From NCBI GenBank assembly GCA_015680685.1, contig MNCI01030499.1:1405-65404 (forward strand): a stretch of DNA of 64,000 bases, in the 5' to 3' direction. Numbering within the stretch: position 1 is the stretch's first letter; every line of letters begins with the position of its first letter. Both the position numbers and the translations under genes were made by a program. This DNA is from Gnetum montanum. Taxonomy: Eukaryota; Streptophyta; Gnetopsida; Gnetales; Gnetaceae. Below, piece after piece: positions 11,200 through 23,646 of this stretch. The notes under the pieces were generated by a model. The model ran no database searches and was not told the origin of the DNA. It saw nothing but the letters and a program-made list of their open reading frames with translations.

Positions 11200-13700
11200 G
11201 GGGACTTGGATAGAGAGGAAATAGAAAAAGGTGGAGGAGCAAGGTTACTAACCACTGATGTGTCTGATGGACTGCAAGGTTGGAAGAAAGGTCTTTTATT
11301 TATTCATGGTTTTGACCAACTGGATGGGTTAATAGATTGTAGATTAACTACCCTTGTAGCATTTCTTTGCTATGGTTGTGTAGGTAATTCACCTTACGTG
11401 GATGGTGTAGGTGGTAGTTGTGCAGGAGGTGGAGGAGTGGGTGCAGGAACAGGAGGTGCATGAGGGTAGTAGGTGGTATCCCTCCTTGGATAGAATGATT
11501 GGTATCTTTTAGGGGGCTAGTGGTGAGGTTGGTAAGTAGAAATATGACCAAAGGAGTCCCTTGGAGATAAATTTTGCTGAACATAGTAAACATAGCACTC
11601 TAGTTGCTAGTAAGGGTATTGTTGTCTTGGAGGTGGCAAGGCCCATGATTGCGGTTACTGCCACTACTAATACACTTCGTAAGGTTGCGGAGGAGTTCCA
11701 CTTGGGTAGTACTACTGTGGTTGGTGGAATTGTTGTGTGGGTTTCCTTATGGATAAGGCAATCTTTTGGGCATTTTCCTTTATGCAATTTGTGGATGTAA
11801 TACATACACCCAAGATTCCTGCAAGTGTGATACAACTAGACAACATCCCTTAGGATGTTCATATTGGTAGACATCACATCCACCATCATCATTTGAATCA
11901 CTATCTGCAGCCATTGCTATTGCAACCATTTTACCTTTACCCTTAGATATCGTGCGTTCAAATTCCTTACATCTCTAATGCTCTCACTCATCATCTTGCT
12001 TCTTGGACTCTTCAGTAATTTTTAAGACAACTTGAAATTATTGTCCATGGATTCTCATAACTAATCAACCTTGGCCATGATTTTTTATTGGAATTTTTGG
12101 AATGGCAAGGTTTTTTGGTTCACCACCTCATCTTTGGAAAATTCATCCTCATTGTCACAAAATCGAACCTCCTTCTTTTGAATAGAAGGATATTTGTTGT
12201 ATTCTTCTACACTTTCATGTTTTCTCAGTTCTCCCTCCTCATTGGCTACCTACTCAATTAGTTTTTGGATCTGATTATCACTTAACTCTGTCAATATCCC
12301 TTAGTTATAGACACCAAGGGTTTTTCTAGTTTTAGACCACAACCCTTCCACAATATGGTGAAGCTAATCAAGTTGAGAGTATTCATGGTCAAGACACCTA
12401 TGCAATAGATAGTAGTATTAGCCAACAGCACCATCCAAGGGCTCATGATTCCCTTGTTTCCACCCTTGAATTTTTTTCTTTATATTAGATACTCAAGAGT
12501 ACATTTGATATTTGTCATTAAATAGTTCCAACATTGTACTTCACTGCCTAATTGATTCTAGTTCCAAGGATCGATACCAAATTTATGCTTCCTTTATAAG
12601 TGTCCTTGAAAATAATTTTAAGTTTTTCCAATCATTTTCAATGTTCTGCAAGGCACATGCATCTTGGAAGGCCTGGAAATAATTTTGCTGATTAGCATCA
12701 TATCCTCCCTCAAACCAAGGGATGTTGTTCATATCAAGCCTCTTTATTTTGTTATACTTCACGTACCTTGTTGGAATCCTCATAGCCTCTGCAATATTTA
12801 ACATGCCCCGAGTAGCAAGTAGAGGTTCATCAAGGCCATGATGGTGGTTCCTATGATGTTCCCTACTAGTCCTTTATTCTTGATGATGGGCCTCTCTAGA
12901 TTGTCCACATCTTCGATCACAACAGTCTTGATGGTTCCTTCTATTGTTTTGGTTTCGTTGGTCACCTCCATCATGATTATTTCATCTGCGGCCACGATCT
13001 GAACCCAATGAAGAAGAAGATGACGATGAATGGGAAGAAGAAGGGGAACTTGCTTTGTGCTGGTGCCTATCATCCTTTCTTTGATGCTTGTGACCACGAT
13101 CATGATCATGATCTCCTTTGTTCCCCTTTTCTTGACTTGGTTCACCGAATCCATTTTTTTCATTAGATCCTTTTGATCAAAACCTAGATTATGGACTGTG
13201 GATTGTACATTCTGGTTGAGGGCTCTTCAAAAAAAGTTAAAGAGAGGAGAATCACTAAAGAAATGGTCACCTTCATCAATTGGGCCAAGCAGAGATGGAA
13301 AGATGTTTGACCCTTGCCCTTCATAAGCTCGTGTTAGTGCTCCAGTTGCTAATCCCTTAATCTTTGCGCTTCAGTGGGATGATAGTCCCTTGAGTTGTGA
13401 TATTGCATCTTGTATTCTCCATGGAGATGTTGAAGCTCGTGTCATGTTAGAATTAGCTAGAGTATTGCTAGAATAGATTGATTAGGTGGCAACACAATGT
13501 TGCCTTCCATATCGCACCACCACATTAGTTCATCTTGAGGTAAGATGAAGGTAAAGTCTGGTACATACTCATCAGGATGAGCATATACTACCTGGTATTA
13601 TTGAGGCACCTGAACTACCCTGGGTGGAAATGGGCTCCTATGAGAAGAAAAAATTTTGTGTTAATAAACAATATGCAGTTAAGATTAAATTTAATGATAA
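11200..13700 (-). pseudogene. gag of element A
   Basis: The best preserved part is 12804-12583 (LDMNNIPWFEGGYDANQQ, FQAFQDACALQNIENDWKNL). It matches the gag of element F at 57707-57411 (LDMNNIPKFAGGYNSD, LQAFHDAYAFYNIESGWQKL). An upstream basic, Ser/Arg-rich stretch lies at 13163-12798. A possible zinc-knuckle remnant with spaced Cys and His (CRNLGCMYYIHKLHKGKC) is near 11830-11760, followed by a Pro-rich tail near 11700-11350. Frames are broken by many stops. Confidence 0.65.
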
Positions 13701-13786
13701 TAATTTTTTTGTAGGATTTGACTCTTAGGGTTCAAACAATGAGGTTACTAAATTTTACTAGGCTTAGATAGCGCACGAAGAACTAC

Positions 13787-13806
13787 AGTCCCTAGCAATG
13801 GCATCA
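13787..13806 (-). other. Primer-binding site, tRNA-Asp type, decayed
   Basis: The minus strand reads TGATGCCATTGCTAGGGACT, one base from the 5' LTR end. It differs from the tRNA-Asp-type site TGGCGCCGTTGCCGGGGACT only by G-to-A and C-to-T transitions. Confidence 0.7.
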
Positions 13807-14013
13807 ATGATAAGTAGCAAGGTACCCCTATGCCCAATTATACAAATCACAAGCATTCACGTGCAATTTGGTCAAATTCTGTAGAATATAGTTACTAAGT
13901 ACACTAGAGTTAAATAGTGTGTGTGTGTGTTGTTCATTCGTTGTCTTCCCAATCTCACTTGTGGAATGTAATTGTATGGTTAAGTGTGATTGAGGCATAT
14001 GATTTTTATTATT

Positions 14014-14068
14014 NNNNNNNNNNNNNNNNNNNNNNNNNNNNNNNNNNNNNNNNNNNNNNNNNNNNNNN
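14014..14068. other. Assembly gap (55 N)
   Basis: An unresolved stretch inside the 5' LTR of element A, at the place where related LTRs carry repeated GGGATTACCAAG words. Confidence 0.95.
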
Positions 14069-14423
14069 AGCTACCAAATGTCACATGTATGCTTGAAGGG
14101 GTCACGCTTGTGTAATTTAATGATTTTCTTAATTGATCAAAATGAATTGCTATGCTAACAACATAAAGGTAAAGTGCATAAAATAAAATGTAAATCATTG
14201 AGAAAAGAAATCTCAAGTGCTGTGAGGAATGAATCAAAGAGCTCATCTTTATTACCAACACAATGGTGTGCTTAGGTACATCAATGCTTGAATAAAGATC
14301 CATTTACACTTAGACCTCTTGCTGCAGGCACTTGGAAAATATTCTAACTTTCAAATGGACAAACTACAAGAGCTTTGCTACTGACTGCTAAAAATTTACT
14401 CCCAATTGTGTGCTTGGACGGGG

Positions 14424-14535
14424 TATTTATAGACCTGGGAGTAACCCTGCAATATCAAATGTATGATATCACATCTTAGGCTATGATATCACATACCCAA
14501 TATTGTGTACTTGATATTGTGGCCACCCCAATTTC
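14424..14535 (-). promoter_or_regulatory. LTR promoter of A (5' copy)
   Basis: Reverse TATAAATA is at 14424-14431. ATGATATC, CAATATC and TGATATTG words lie between 14450 and 14520. Compared with the 3' copy several CG steps are lost (GATATCG to GATATCA), as expected from cytosine deamination. Confidence 0.6.
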
Positions 14536-14561
14536 GGAGTGATGAAAAACATGATTTATCA

Positions 14562-14880
14562 ATGAAGGACATTATAACCATAGTTTGTGGGTGGTCCTAT
14601 CCTACTGACTTTTTGGTGATCAAGGTAGAAAACTGCAAAGGCAACTTCCCCATCATTATGGGAAATGCATGGTTGAGCATTGTTGATGCAAAAATTGGTG
14701 TCAAGGACCTCTTTTTGAAAATCTCCAAGGAAAATGAATTTGGAAAACTTAAGAAGAAGTGACTTCCATGCATTATGTATAGCGATAATGGGTGCAATTG
14801 CATGTAGAAAATCTGGTCCATTAAAAGTACATTCATTAAAGCATGTAATCAATGTGCATATGAAATGGATATCCAAATGT
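14562..14880 (+). pseudogene. Protease C-terminal end of element B
   Basis: The stretch WSYPTDFLVIKVEN and IIMGNAWLSIVDAKIGVKDLF matches element A's protease. The active-site half is missing at the A/B junction. It is followed by a decayed linker (14880-15200) with DLK/E-rich fragments and no other feature. Confidence 0.7.
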
Positions 14881-15199
14881 GCTTATATGCAGCAACCATA
14901 AAATAGGAGGGCACCCAATGGTTGAAAATTAACTTTGATAGCAGCACACTATGTATAGAACCTACTGAGAGCCTAACATGTGCCTATGTCGAGGGCATGG
15001 ATAAACTTGAGCAAGTTCATCACAAACTCTTTGATGATGAAGATGATGATACCTATTAGGGAGAGCTAAAAATACTTGATAATTTCAAAATAGAGCCCTT
15101 AGAGTTAAAAACTGTACCAACTAACATGGAGTATGCATTTTTAAAAATGGTAAGTTGGTTATAATCAATGCAAATCTTGCTTCCAAACAAAGAGACAAG

Positions 15200-16570
15200 C
15201 TATTAAAGGTGATCAAAAAATGGCCAACAACCTTTACTTGGTCATATCTTGAACTCATTGGAATTGATTCACAAATATGCCAACATCACATTTACACTGA
15301 CCCTACCATGAAAACAAGAAGGTAGTTGCAAAGGCAATTGAACCCCAAGTTGAAGAAAATCATCAAAGAGGAAATAGAATAACTCCTCAAGGTTGGGTTT
15401 ATCTATCCCATTGTGGATAGTGAGTGGGTTAGCTCACTCATAATTATGCCAAAGAAATATGGCAAGTGATAGGTATGCATCAACTTTGGCTTGTTGAATA
15501 TGGAAACATTTAAAGATCATTTTTCATTGTCATTTGTGAACCAAGTGTTGGATACTATATTTGTGAATTACTATTATAGCTTGGATGGTTACAATGGCTA
15601 TAACCAAATCTAGATTACGTTTGAAGATTAGGCCAACACAACATTCATGAGTTCCTTGGGGACTTTTTCATAATGTAAGATGTCGTTTGGTCTATGCAAT
15701 TCCCTACAACATTTCAACACTTGGTCCTTAGTATTTTTCAACAACAGATTGGTAGTGGGATAGAAGTATTTATGGATGACTTCTCTACGTATGGGGCTAC
15801 ATTTGAGCAAGCCTTGGATTGACTTGAGTAAGTACCAAAAAGATGTGTTGAAACAAGCCTTAGGCTCAATTATTAGAATAGCCATTTAATGGTCTAGGAA
15901 GGCATAGTACTAGGGCATAGAATTACTTAGGAAAGGATTAAGGTAGACCTAGAAAAGATAAGGGTCATCCAAGGAATTACAAGCCAACATAAGATAGTGA
16001 AATATGTCCAATAATTCCTTGGATACACTGGCTACTACTAATGGTTTATAGTGAATTTCTCTAAGATAGCAGATCTATTGGTTAAGCTTACAAAGAAAGA
16101 TGCTTTGTTCATTAGGAAAAAAAAAGAATGTGAACATGCATTCCAATAGCTAAAGGAAAAACTCATAGAAACTCCAATTCTACAGGCACTAGAATAGTGC
16201 AAACCATTTCATATAATGATGGATACATATAATTATGCCTTGGGAGTTATGATTACACAATTGGATGATACGAAACATCCATACTACATCCACTGCATGA
16301 GTTGAAGCATTGTAGGTGCACAATTGAATTACAACATAACTAAGAAAGAACTAATGATAATGGTGTATGCTCTTGAAAAGTCCAAGCACATAGTGCTTGG
16401 ATATAAGTTTTTTGTGCATATAGATCATAGTGTCATTCACTTGCTAATGAACAAGCCAACAATGAGTTCCCATATCATATGGTGGCTTGTGATCTTGCAG
16501 GAAGTCAAACTCACAATGGTAGATCAAAAAGGAATTGAGAATGTGATCACTAATCATATCTTTTGATTAA
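15200..16570 (+). pseudogene. Reverse transcriptase and RNase H of element B
   Basis: RT starts near 15300 (NPKLKKIIKEEIE, LLKVGFIYPI). GYNGYNQI lies near 15590-15615 and GLCNSLQHF near 15690. The catalytic VFMDDFSTYG is intact at 15766-15789, with MDD at 15772-15780. RNase H is recognisable at 16324-16566 (TKKELMIMVYALEKSKH, HIDHSVIHLLMNK, LQEVKLTMVDQKG). Numerous stops and frame changes mean no intact product. Confidence 0.8.
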
Positions 16571-16649
16571 GATGGGATAACAAAGAGGAGGAGAGCCTAC
16601 TTTCTTATCAATTTTCAAAGAAACTCCTCTTTATAGGAGCAATAAATGT

Positions 16650-17990
16650 CCAAGTGACTACTGAACCAAAATGGTATGATGGCATCCTCACTTACCTTCT
16701 TACTTAGGAGATGCCACAAGATCTAGACTTTAGGAAGAAATAATAATTTCTTCATCAGGCTAAGTACTTCATGGAAATCAACAGACACCTTTATAAGGTG
16801 TGCACTGATGGCTTGGTTTGTTGGTGTGTCCCTGATGTAGACCAATTACATGTTCTCTAGGATGGGCATGAAGGCCTTTGCGAAGGCCACTATGCTAGGA
16901 GACACATGGCCATAAAAATATTAATGGCAGGATACTATTGGCCTACAATCTTTAGGGATGTCCATCAATTTGTTTGATCTTATGAGCACTTTCAATGAGA
17001 TGGGAGGATTGCACAAATGGAGGATCCTAAATAGTGGATTCAACCACTAGAGTCCTTTAACATATGGGGCATAGAATTCATGGGTTCCATCACACCCATG
17101 TCTAATGGAAAGACATACATCATCGTAGTAGTTGACTACAGCACCAAATGGGTAGAAGTAGTAGCCATCATCGATTGTACATCATCCACTATTTCTCGAT
17201 TTGTACAAAATGTTGTGAATAGGTTTGGGGTGCCATGTGCACTAATTTTTTACAATGGAACTCATTTTATAGGTGCTACTTTTGAAAACTCATGTAAGAC
17301 TTGGGGGTTGAACATAAATCAACAACACCCTATCATTCCCAAGCCAATAGTTAAGCAGAGGTAACTAACAAGGAGATTATAAAGATTCTAATAAGAACTA
17401 TCAGCAAATATAGGATAGACTAGAGTACAAAACTCAATGATTCCCTCTAGGTCTACTACTCAACAAGGAAACTCCCTATTGGCTACTCTTCCTACAAGTT
17501 AGTGTATGAGAAACTTTCAATGCTTCCTATTCAATCCAAGCTTTGTACACTTTCAATAGCCTATGATTTGAATCTTAACCTAAGTCTAGAACAAAAAGAG
17601 ATATTGATAAGCCTGAATGTGCTAGAAAAAAACTGATTAGTGGCCCTATCTTTGAATGAAGTGCACAAGGCATTCAACAAGTAATGACATGACCTTAGAG
17701 TATGGAAAGTAAAATTTCAACTGGGAGATAAGGTTCTTTACTAGAACCTCACACATGTACCTTAGAAAATAAAGTTTCAAATTTTGTGGGAAGGACATTA
17801 TATAATTTACAAAACCTTTCCCTTTGGGGCCATGTTAATTTACAAACATGAGAACCCAAATAAAAAGTAGTTGATCAACATCCAATAAGAGATGCCTTTC
17901 CATGAGCCTAACCAAGCCAATGCAACAAATACCTCAACAGATGGATAACCATGTTTAATTTTTTGAATCTCCTCCTTCCAACACAATCAT
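16650..17990 (+). pseudogene. Integrase of element B
   Basis: Linker and finger region lie at about 16660-17000 (WYDGILTYLLT, DGHEGLCEGHYARR). The DDE core is at 17080-17470, with VVVDYSTKW and then FYNGTHF, where the second catalytic Asp is Tyr (17251-17253), the same substitution as in element 1. The final Glu region NxAEVTNKEI is present near 17355. The C-terminal part reaches about 17920 (HEPN). Stops and a small deletion break it. Confidence 0.8.
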
Positions 17991-18000
17991 GGGGGAGATG
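17984..18000 (+). other. Internal polypurine-tract-like site, element B
   Basis: AATCATGGGGGAGATGA follows the integrase frame. It resembles the tract beside the LTR (TAGTCATGGGGCTATGA, 23119-23135). Confidence 0.5.
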
Positions 18001-19514
18001 ACCATCCATACTAATCATCCATGTGGCTTCTCAATTTTTCTATTTTTTGTTCTACACATTTTTGTCTTTATAGTTGTTTATTTTACACCTTTTTTATTTT
18101 CAAAATTTTTCCTATTTTACACTATTTGTTTACACCATTGTTAGTACATTTGAATCCTTCTTGAATATTTTATACTTTCTTATATATTTTACTTTGTTTG
18201 AGTGTGATTTTCAAATTTTTGCTAATAAATGTGCTTCATGCCAATAGGACACAGTGGTGTTGTAGCTATTACTAATGGTGGTTTATGCATAATGTTTTCT
18301 TTAGTAATGTTTGGTTTCTATTTTTGAATTTTTGTACAAATGGCTAAGTCATGGTTTCTTTTTCATGAAACAGGCAGTAAGTCCATGTCATCCACCCATT
18401 CAAAAAATCTATGGTTTTCCTTGTGTTGGAAGTTTTATGTCCCTTTTCATTAAATAAACTTTTAATAAATTTCTAAGGATTCAAAGATTTGCATAGGGTG
18501 TGACTTCAAGGGGACTCGATACTCTTTGTACTCTTTTACTTACTTGGGTGCTTGAGTGTTTTCATAGACTTCTTACCATTCCATGTCAACCAATAACAAG
18601 AATCTAAATAAAGTCTTTGCATGGTGTGGTTTTCATCCAAGAAAAATAGAAACAAGGAAATAAACATGATGGAAATTCAAAGCACATCCCTTAGACAAAT
18701 AAATGGGCTACAAGCACTAGTTATGGAACTAGAAAGACATGTTACCCATGCTTGAAGGTACCCTATAACTAAGGCCCTCTCTTACTTCCTACATCTTTTT
18801 TCTTCTATTTATAGAATGATGGTTATTTTGTGGGGGTGCTCTTGTGTCTTGAGGGGATGGATTAGTCTTGAAGTGGTGATGTAAAGTCACTGAAAGTGGT
18901 TGATTTTGTTCTAAACTAAGGATGGATCTCCTCAGGTCATTTTAAATATAAACTTCACAAGGGAATTCTTATGACCTCAATTCAACATTCCATTCTACCT
19001 TTTCTATCATCCAACTATGTTGACCATAACTCACCTTGTTGTGGAAGTCCATGTTCTTGATTCGATGTCTTGGCCTAACATACTTGAATTCTTTAGTAGA
19101 ATCTTCCAGGTTTTGGTCCTTAACTTTCATCAACCATTAATCACCTATGAGGCCCATGGACTCCTTAGGTTGAGGTTATGCAATGATAAACAATGTGTGT
19201 GCCTGCTATGGGGAGGAACCACTTGCATATCTCTTGGTTGGATTTGTTAAGAACCTTATCCTTAGGCATTCTTGCAATCAAAATCTTTTGTACACTCATC
19301 TTCTACATCAAACCATGTGCTCCTTTACATATTTTATTCAATAAACACATTCTTCATCAAATTTTTGAATTTTTAAGCTTTCAAAGATCCTCTTGAATAA
19401 TTTCATCATATTCTTGGCTTTTTTGGGACTCCATGGACCCCAAATTCATTGAAAAATTCCTTGTATTTTTTAATATACTCAAATTTCAAAATTTTTCCTA
19501 TGGGCTCCATATAT
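18001..19514 (+). other. Spacer downstream of pol, element B
   Basis: Non-coding. It holds blocks conserved with the other elements: GTAAGTCCATGTCATCCACC (18376-18395), AGACATGTTACCCATGCTT (18734-18752) and ATGGGGAGGAACCACTTGC (19208-19226). The first 200 bases are T-rich. Short ORFs at 19017-19250 and 19193-19396 are not conserved. Confidence 0.55.
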
Positions 19515-19600
19515 GGGTGGGTCCCATCGATGTAGTAGACGTGTATACAAGGCCCTATATATGTGGCCTCATCAACATAGTGGAAAAATACTATATATAT
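19515..19600 (+). promoter_or_regulatory. Internal promoter of element B
   Basis: TATATATAT at 19592-19600 is preceded by GTCCCATCGATGTAG (19521-19535) and related GTAGACGTGTATAC, CTATATATGTGGCC and CATCAACATAG words. The 15-base word recurs with one transition in the LTR promoter of the same element (GTCCCATCGACGTAG, 23180-23194). The ATG of the accessory ORF lies 456 bp downstream of TATA. Promoter activity is inferred from layout. Confidence 0.6.
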
Positions 19601-20047
19601 GTGTGACCCCACTTTGAAATTTTTACATTTTTCACATAAATGCTAAGGGAGTTTTTAAAATTTTCAAAGCCTAGAACTTTCTAAAGCCTATAACATCCTA
19701 ATCGTTTATCCAAATCACTTTGTTCTTTAACTACAACTACTGGAGATAAGCTCTTTGTCATGGCGGCCAAAAATGTGCCATTTTTTATGGAAATTTTTTT
19801 TACCATTTTTCTAATTCTCACAAAGGTTTAATTAAGAAATCAATTATTAAATACCAAATTATAAGAGTTAAACCTTTCCAATAAGCTTCAGTCACATTTA
19901 CAATAAAAATTAATAAAATAATATTAAAATAATCAATCTTTTATGGTTCAAACTTAGCCAAAGTGTAACTGACTAATGAGAGAAGGTATTCAGAAATTTA
20001 AAGTTACACATTATATCTACTAATCCATGGATGTGTTATGATGAAAA

Positions 20048-22822
20048 ATGGCATTGAAAAGGAAACACACAAAGGAAATAGGACTATCTCAACAAAGGGA
20101 GAAATGGCCTAGAATGGGACGAAGCCATGAAAAAGCCCAAGAAGAACCACTTGCAACCCACACCATAGGTTCTCTTAGGTAAGAGGCCAAGGTGGAATCT
20201 ATTTGATAGATTCCAGAATCGGTAGTAGCAATAGAACATTCCCACTAGGATGATGCACAAGCTCAATAAGAAAATCTTAAGGTGATCTTGATAAAAGCTT
20301 GCCTAAATTAAATCAGATTGAGGGAGGTTCAAAAAACAATGCTCTAGGAGTTAAACTTTGGCCTTTCCCTAGAGCAGGCACTAAAAGAAGTGTAGGACCA
20401 ACTAAAGGCCTCTCCCATGTGGCTAATCATCACTTCCACTAGGAAGTGGTACATGGGAGAGACATTCCTATTCTAAAACAATAGGAAAGCGAGTTCAATG
20501 GTCAAAATCAAGGACATGTCAATGTTCTACTCGGTGTAGGCCATTGCTAAAGTGCTTGGGTGACTAGAAACAAAAAAGGATCTTGCTAATATTCCAATGT
20601 AGGTAGACCCCATCATCAAGAAAGACTAGGTGTGACGGTGCTATAGTGTCGACTGCAAGGAGTTTGACATGCTCACATCAGCAAAAAGGTTCCACTATAA
20701 GATTGTGACCTTTCACCTCAATCCCACAGTGAGGCTAAGTAAAATCACTACTTTTCTACTCATGCATGAATTGCTCTAAGTGGGAGATTCCCTATCAACC
20801 TTCCATAGTTGATCTATCTAGAGATGGAGAAGTAGTTTAAAGAAAATGAATGTGGAAGTAAGGCACTCCCCTTACCATGCCTCATCAAAAATCTTTGTTG
20901 GAGGGAAGGAATAGTTTGTTATACAAGTGATGCTATTAGGCATGCTCTAGCGATTAATTGGGTAAAAATGATGAAAGAAAAAAAATGCCTACAACAGCCA
21001 TTCAAGAAGGGGAGGAACAACCACCACCTCCACTTACCACTCAAACAACTATGCCAGACGTTGCTGTAATAGCCCAATGGTTGTGCGAGTATTGAGAATG
21101 GATTTTGAGTGAGCAAGAGTAATGAGTAGGCATGAGTGGTAGGGACCATTTGTGTACTAACCAGCAATGAGTTACCTAAATGAGATGGCCCGAATAATCA
21201 ACTTGATGGGTGAAGATGGATCTATTTTCTTAGCCCAAAGAATGTAGTTTTTTACTAGATCAAATCCTAGTGCTAGAGAGGTCATGATATCTCTTGCAAA
21301 ATAGTAGCCACTCCTAGAAATCTTTGGAAATGCCATGAACTTCTCAATGCACTTAGAGGAAGGCAAGAAGGAAACAGTATTGGTGATGCAACACCAAGGG
21401 TAGGAGACAGTAGTAGAGGTCGTTGTTGACCAAATTTGCTAAAACACTCAACCCACTTGTAGCATCTATACCAGATGTCACTGCATTTAAAGATGTGTAG
21501 ACATCAATAAGAACCACAAGTGGTAAAATAAATGTAGCATAGCATGAAAAATTGGTAGACTAACTAGTAGGAACTGAATAACTACTTCCAAATGTCTTTG
21601 ATCTTTCAGATAATAGTATTGCAACCCAGTTAGAGCTGTTAGAGGCAAGGGGCAAAAACATAATCTGAGAGGGGCAAGTAAAAATAGCCAGGGAGCTAAA
21701 TGAATGCTTAGCTACTGAAGTTATCAAATTAAGAGCCTAAATTGTTGATCTTGCATTTCTCAACCTAGCATTGACAAAAGATGAAGCCCTTAAATAGCTT
21801 CATACTAGACTAAAAGGGGTTGAGGATGTGATGGAAACAACGGTGTTCTATTGATCATTGGTAGAGGCGACACAAAACAAAATTTAGAAGGCCTTGGATT
21901 AGACCTACCAAGAGAATGTATAATTGATTATAGAAAACCATTACTTGCAAAATTTTGATGAACATAACCAATATTAAACTGACTTTATCCGTTAACAACA
22001 GGAGCAACTGGCCAGAGAAAACATAGAGCTAAGGTGATTAGTAATCAAAAATAGAAAACTCTCCATGAAGGAGGTCCATGCCCTTTGACAAAAGACTATG
22101 ATAGAGGTAGTTTCCTAGAAATCAGATGCTCTCAAATTTGAGTTAAAGATCATTACAAAGATTAGGTCAATCTATAGAAAGAAGTGAATGAAAAACACAT
22201 CTACTTAACAAAGGCGAAAGTACATAAAACCCTCCAACAACTCTACCAAGGAAGAGAATTATGACAACCCATCATTGATGGGATAGATGCCTACAACAAG
22301 GCAAAGATCTACATGAAGGATTTTCAGATTAAGGAGATGATAGAATACAATGAGCTTGCCAATTTGTGATATGCAAATCTAGCCATGTTGCCTGCTAGAC
22401 GACCATTGTTAAAATTAGAGAAGTAGATGACCAACTCATACTTGTTGTATGAGGTTGAGTTTAAGAATCACAAAGACACCACGAAAAAGCTTGTAGTGGC
22501 AAATGTTGAAATTGAAGCTCTCAAGGGAAAATACACTAATTAGAGATCTATTGTCAAGAACTTGGCTAGAAGGATGAACAACTACCAAGAGTTGTAAAAC
22601 GCAATTAGGGTGTTTGATGTTGAATGCAAACAATTTGCTTCTTGGTTTATGAATACTAAGGAGTTGTTCTTAGTAATGCATTGTCTATGGAATATCCCCA
22701 TTCTAGCCCACATTAGTGACTTCATGTGGATTGTGAATGATCCTTGGAGTACGGAGCAAAAGATGAAGGCATTATTAGATGCCTATCGCCTTCCACCGAA
22801 GGTTGTAGCCATAGCAGGATAG
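20048..22822 (+). pseudogene. Accessory ORF of element B (putative plant transposon protein-like)
   Basis: A broken frame of about 925 codons with many stops. The ATG at 20048 starts MALKRKHTKE, paralleling MDPKR/MAPKR starts in D, E and F, and the end (22740-22822) matches their C-termini (DPWSTEQKMKALL). A central block HYKIVTFHLNPTVRLSK (near 20695-20745) aligns with YFKIGTYHFFPTKRFNR in E. The second half is Glu/Lys/Leu-rich and probably coiled coil. The N-terminal half reminds me of the domain annotated as putative plant transposon protein (Transposase_32-like). That is recollection, not a search. The biochemical role is unknown. A separate promoter (19515-19600) suggests expression apart from gag-pol. 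Confidence 0.6.
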
Positions 22823-23131
22823 CCATAGTCACTTTAGCCACTACATGTGCCCAAAGCCTATGAAGGTCCTTCAGAATCTAAGGAGCCTCCATCACTTAAA
22901 ACTATTTGATCTTCTCCACTACCTTCATGCCACTAGAGGATGTGCTGTCCAATTTTGTGTAGTCATATCATGGTGTTCAATTTTGTGTCATGAACACTAC
23001 AATTTTTGTAATGTGTTGATTTGTCCACTTAGGCACTCAGTTTTGTTATGTTAAGAGTCAGTCAATAATCCCATACCTTCTCAATTTTCTAAAGGAACTC
23101 AAAGATGAGTTTTCATTTAGTCATGGGGCTA

Positions 23132-23646
23132 TGATTAGTGTCAAAGTGTCATGTCGATGGGTCATGTTTATGTGGTGTTGTCCCATCGACGTAGCCATGT
23201 CATAAAAACTATAAATACGAGCTCAAAACTATGTTTATGAGGAGATCACAACAACACTTAATGCTTGGTAACCCAATAACATTATATGTGTTCAGGATGT
23301 GTATAGCAAATGGAACCAAATACTTATGTTAGGATTAGTTAAAAAATAGTTAGCCCATTAGATTAAAGTATACATTAAATTACTTTATTCCTTATCTTAT
23401 TTATTTTAAACACCAAAACCATAAAGTATAAAAATGACAAAAATCATATGCCTTGATTACACTTAATCATACCTTTGTACATTACAAGTGTAATTGAGAA
23501 GACAATGAATGACCATCAGGGCAAGGTTCACTTCCTAGACAACTAGCGTGTCGGAAGATATAGAGTCCATAGAATTCAATCGGATTGCACGTGAATGCTT
23601 TGTGATTCATATGGTTGAGTGTAGGGGTACCTTTCATCACTTATCA
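23132..23646 (+). mobile_element. 3' LTR of element B, shortened
   Basis: It starts TGATTAGTG after the tract CATGGGGCTA and ends CACTTATCA at 23646. TATAAATA is at 23210-23217. It is about 515 bp against 850-890 in sister LTRs. The AATAAAG hairpin is missing, so the transcribed part carries a deletion. Pararetrovirus-related sequence follows directly. Confidence 0.75.
23143..23217 (+). promoter_or_regulatory. LTR promoter of element B with CCCATCGACGTAG words
   Basis: TGTCGATGGGTCATG (about 23151-23165) and GTCCCATCGACGTAG (23180-23194) are inverted versions of the same word. They lie within the 78 bp between the LTR start and TATAAATA (23210-23217). The word differs from the GATATC words of A, element 1 and LTR 0. 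Confidence 0.65.

Larger units (their letters stand above)
5081..14561 (-). mobile_element. Element A: near-complete Athila/Tat-like gypsy retrotransposon
   Basis: Minus-strand order: 5' LTR (14561-13808), PBS (13806-13787), gag, protease, RT/RNase H, integrase, internal polypurine site, spacer, tract, partial 3' LTR (5507-5081). The two LTRs align closely across 5085-5507 and 14155-14561. It lacks the accessory ORF of B, D, E and F. Every pol domain has stops or lost catalytic residues, so it is a fossil. The 3' LTR has lost its distal 340 bp or so where it meets element 1. Confidence 0.85.
13808..14561 (-). mobile_element. 5' LTR of element A, with assembly gap
   Basis: U3 starts at 14561 (minus-strand TGATAAATCATG). 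Reverse TATAAATA is at 14424-14431 with a GATATC cluster at 14450-14520. The AATAAAG hairpin is at 14245-14298. The LTR ends at 13808 (...TACTTATCA), beside the PBS. A run of 55 N (14014-14068) removes the U5 repeat region. A GT microsatellite lies at about 13917-13931. Confidence 0.8.
14562..23646 (+). mobile_element. Element B: gypsy element with accessory ORF, 5' part missing
   Basis: Plus-strand order: protease end, RT/RNase H, integrase, internal polypurine site, spacer, internal promoter, accessory ORF (20048-22822), tract (23122-23131), 3' LTR (23132-23646). The 5' LTR, PBS and gag are not in the window, because element A's LTR abuts at 14561. Many stops occur in all reading frames. 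Confidence 0.8.

Noticed and set aside
11206-11800. Plus-strand ORFs (Gly-rich 11206-11463; 11561-11800)
   Set aside because: They are antisense to the Pro-rich and knuckle region of element A's gag.
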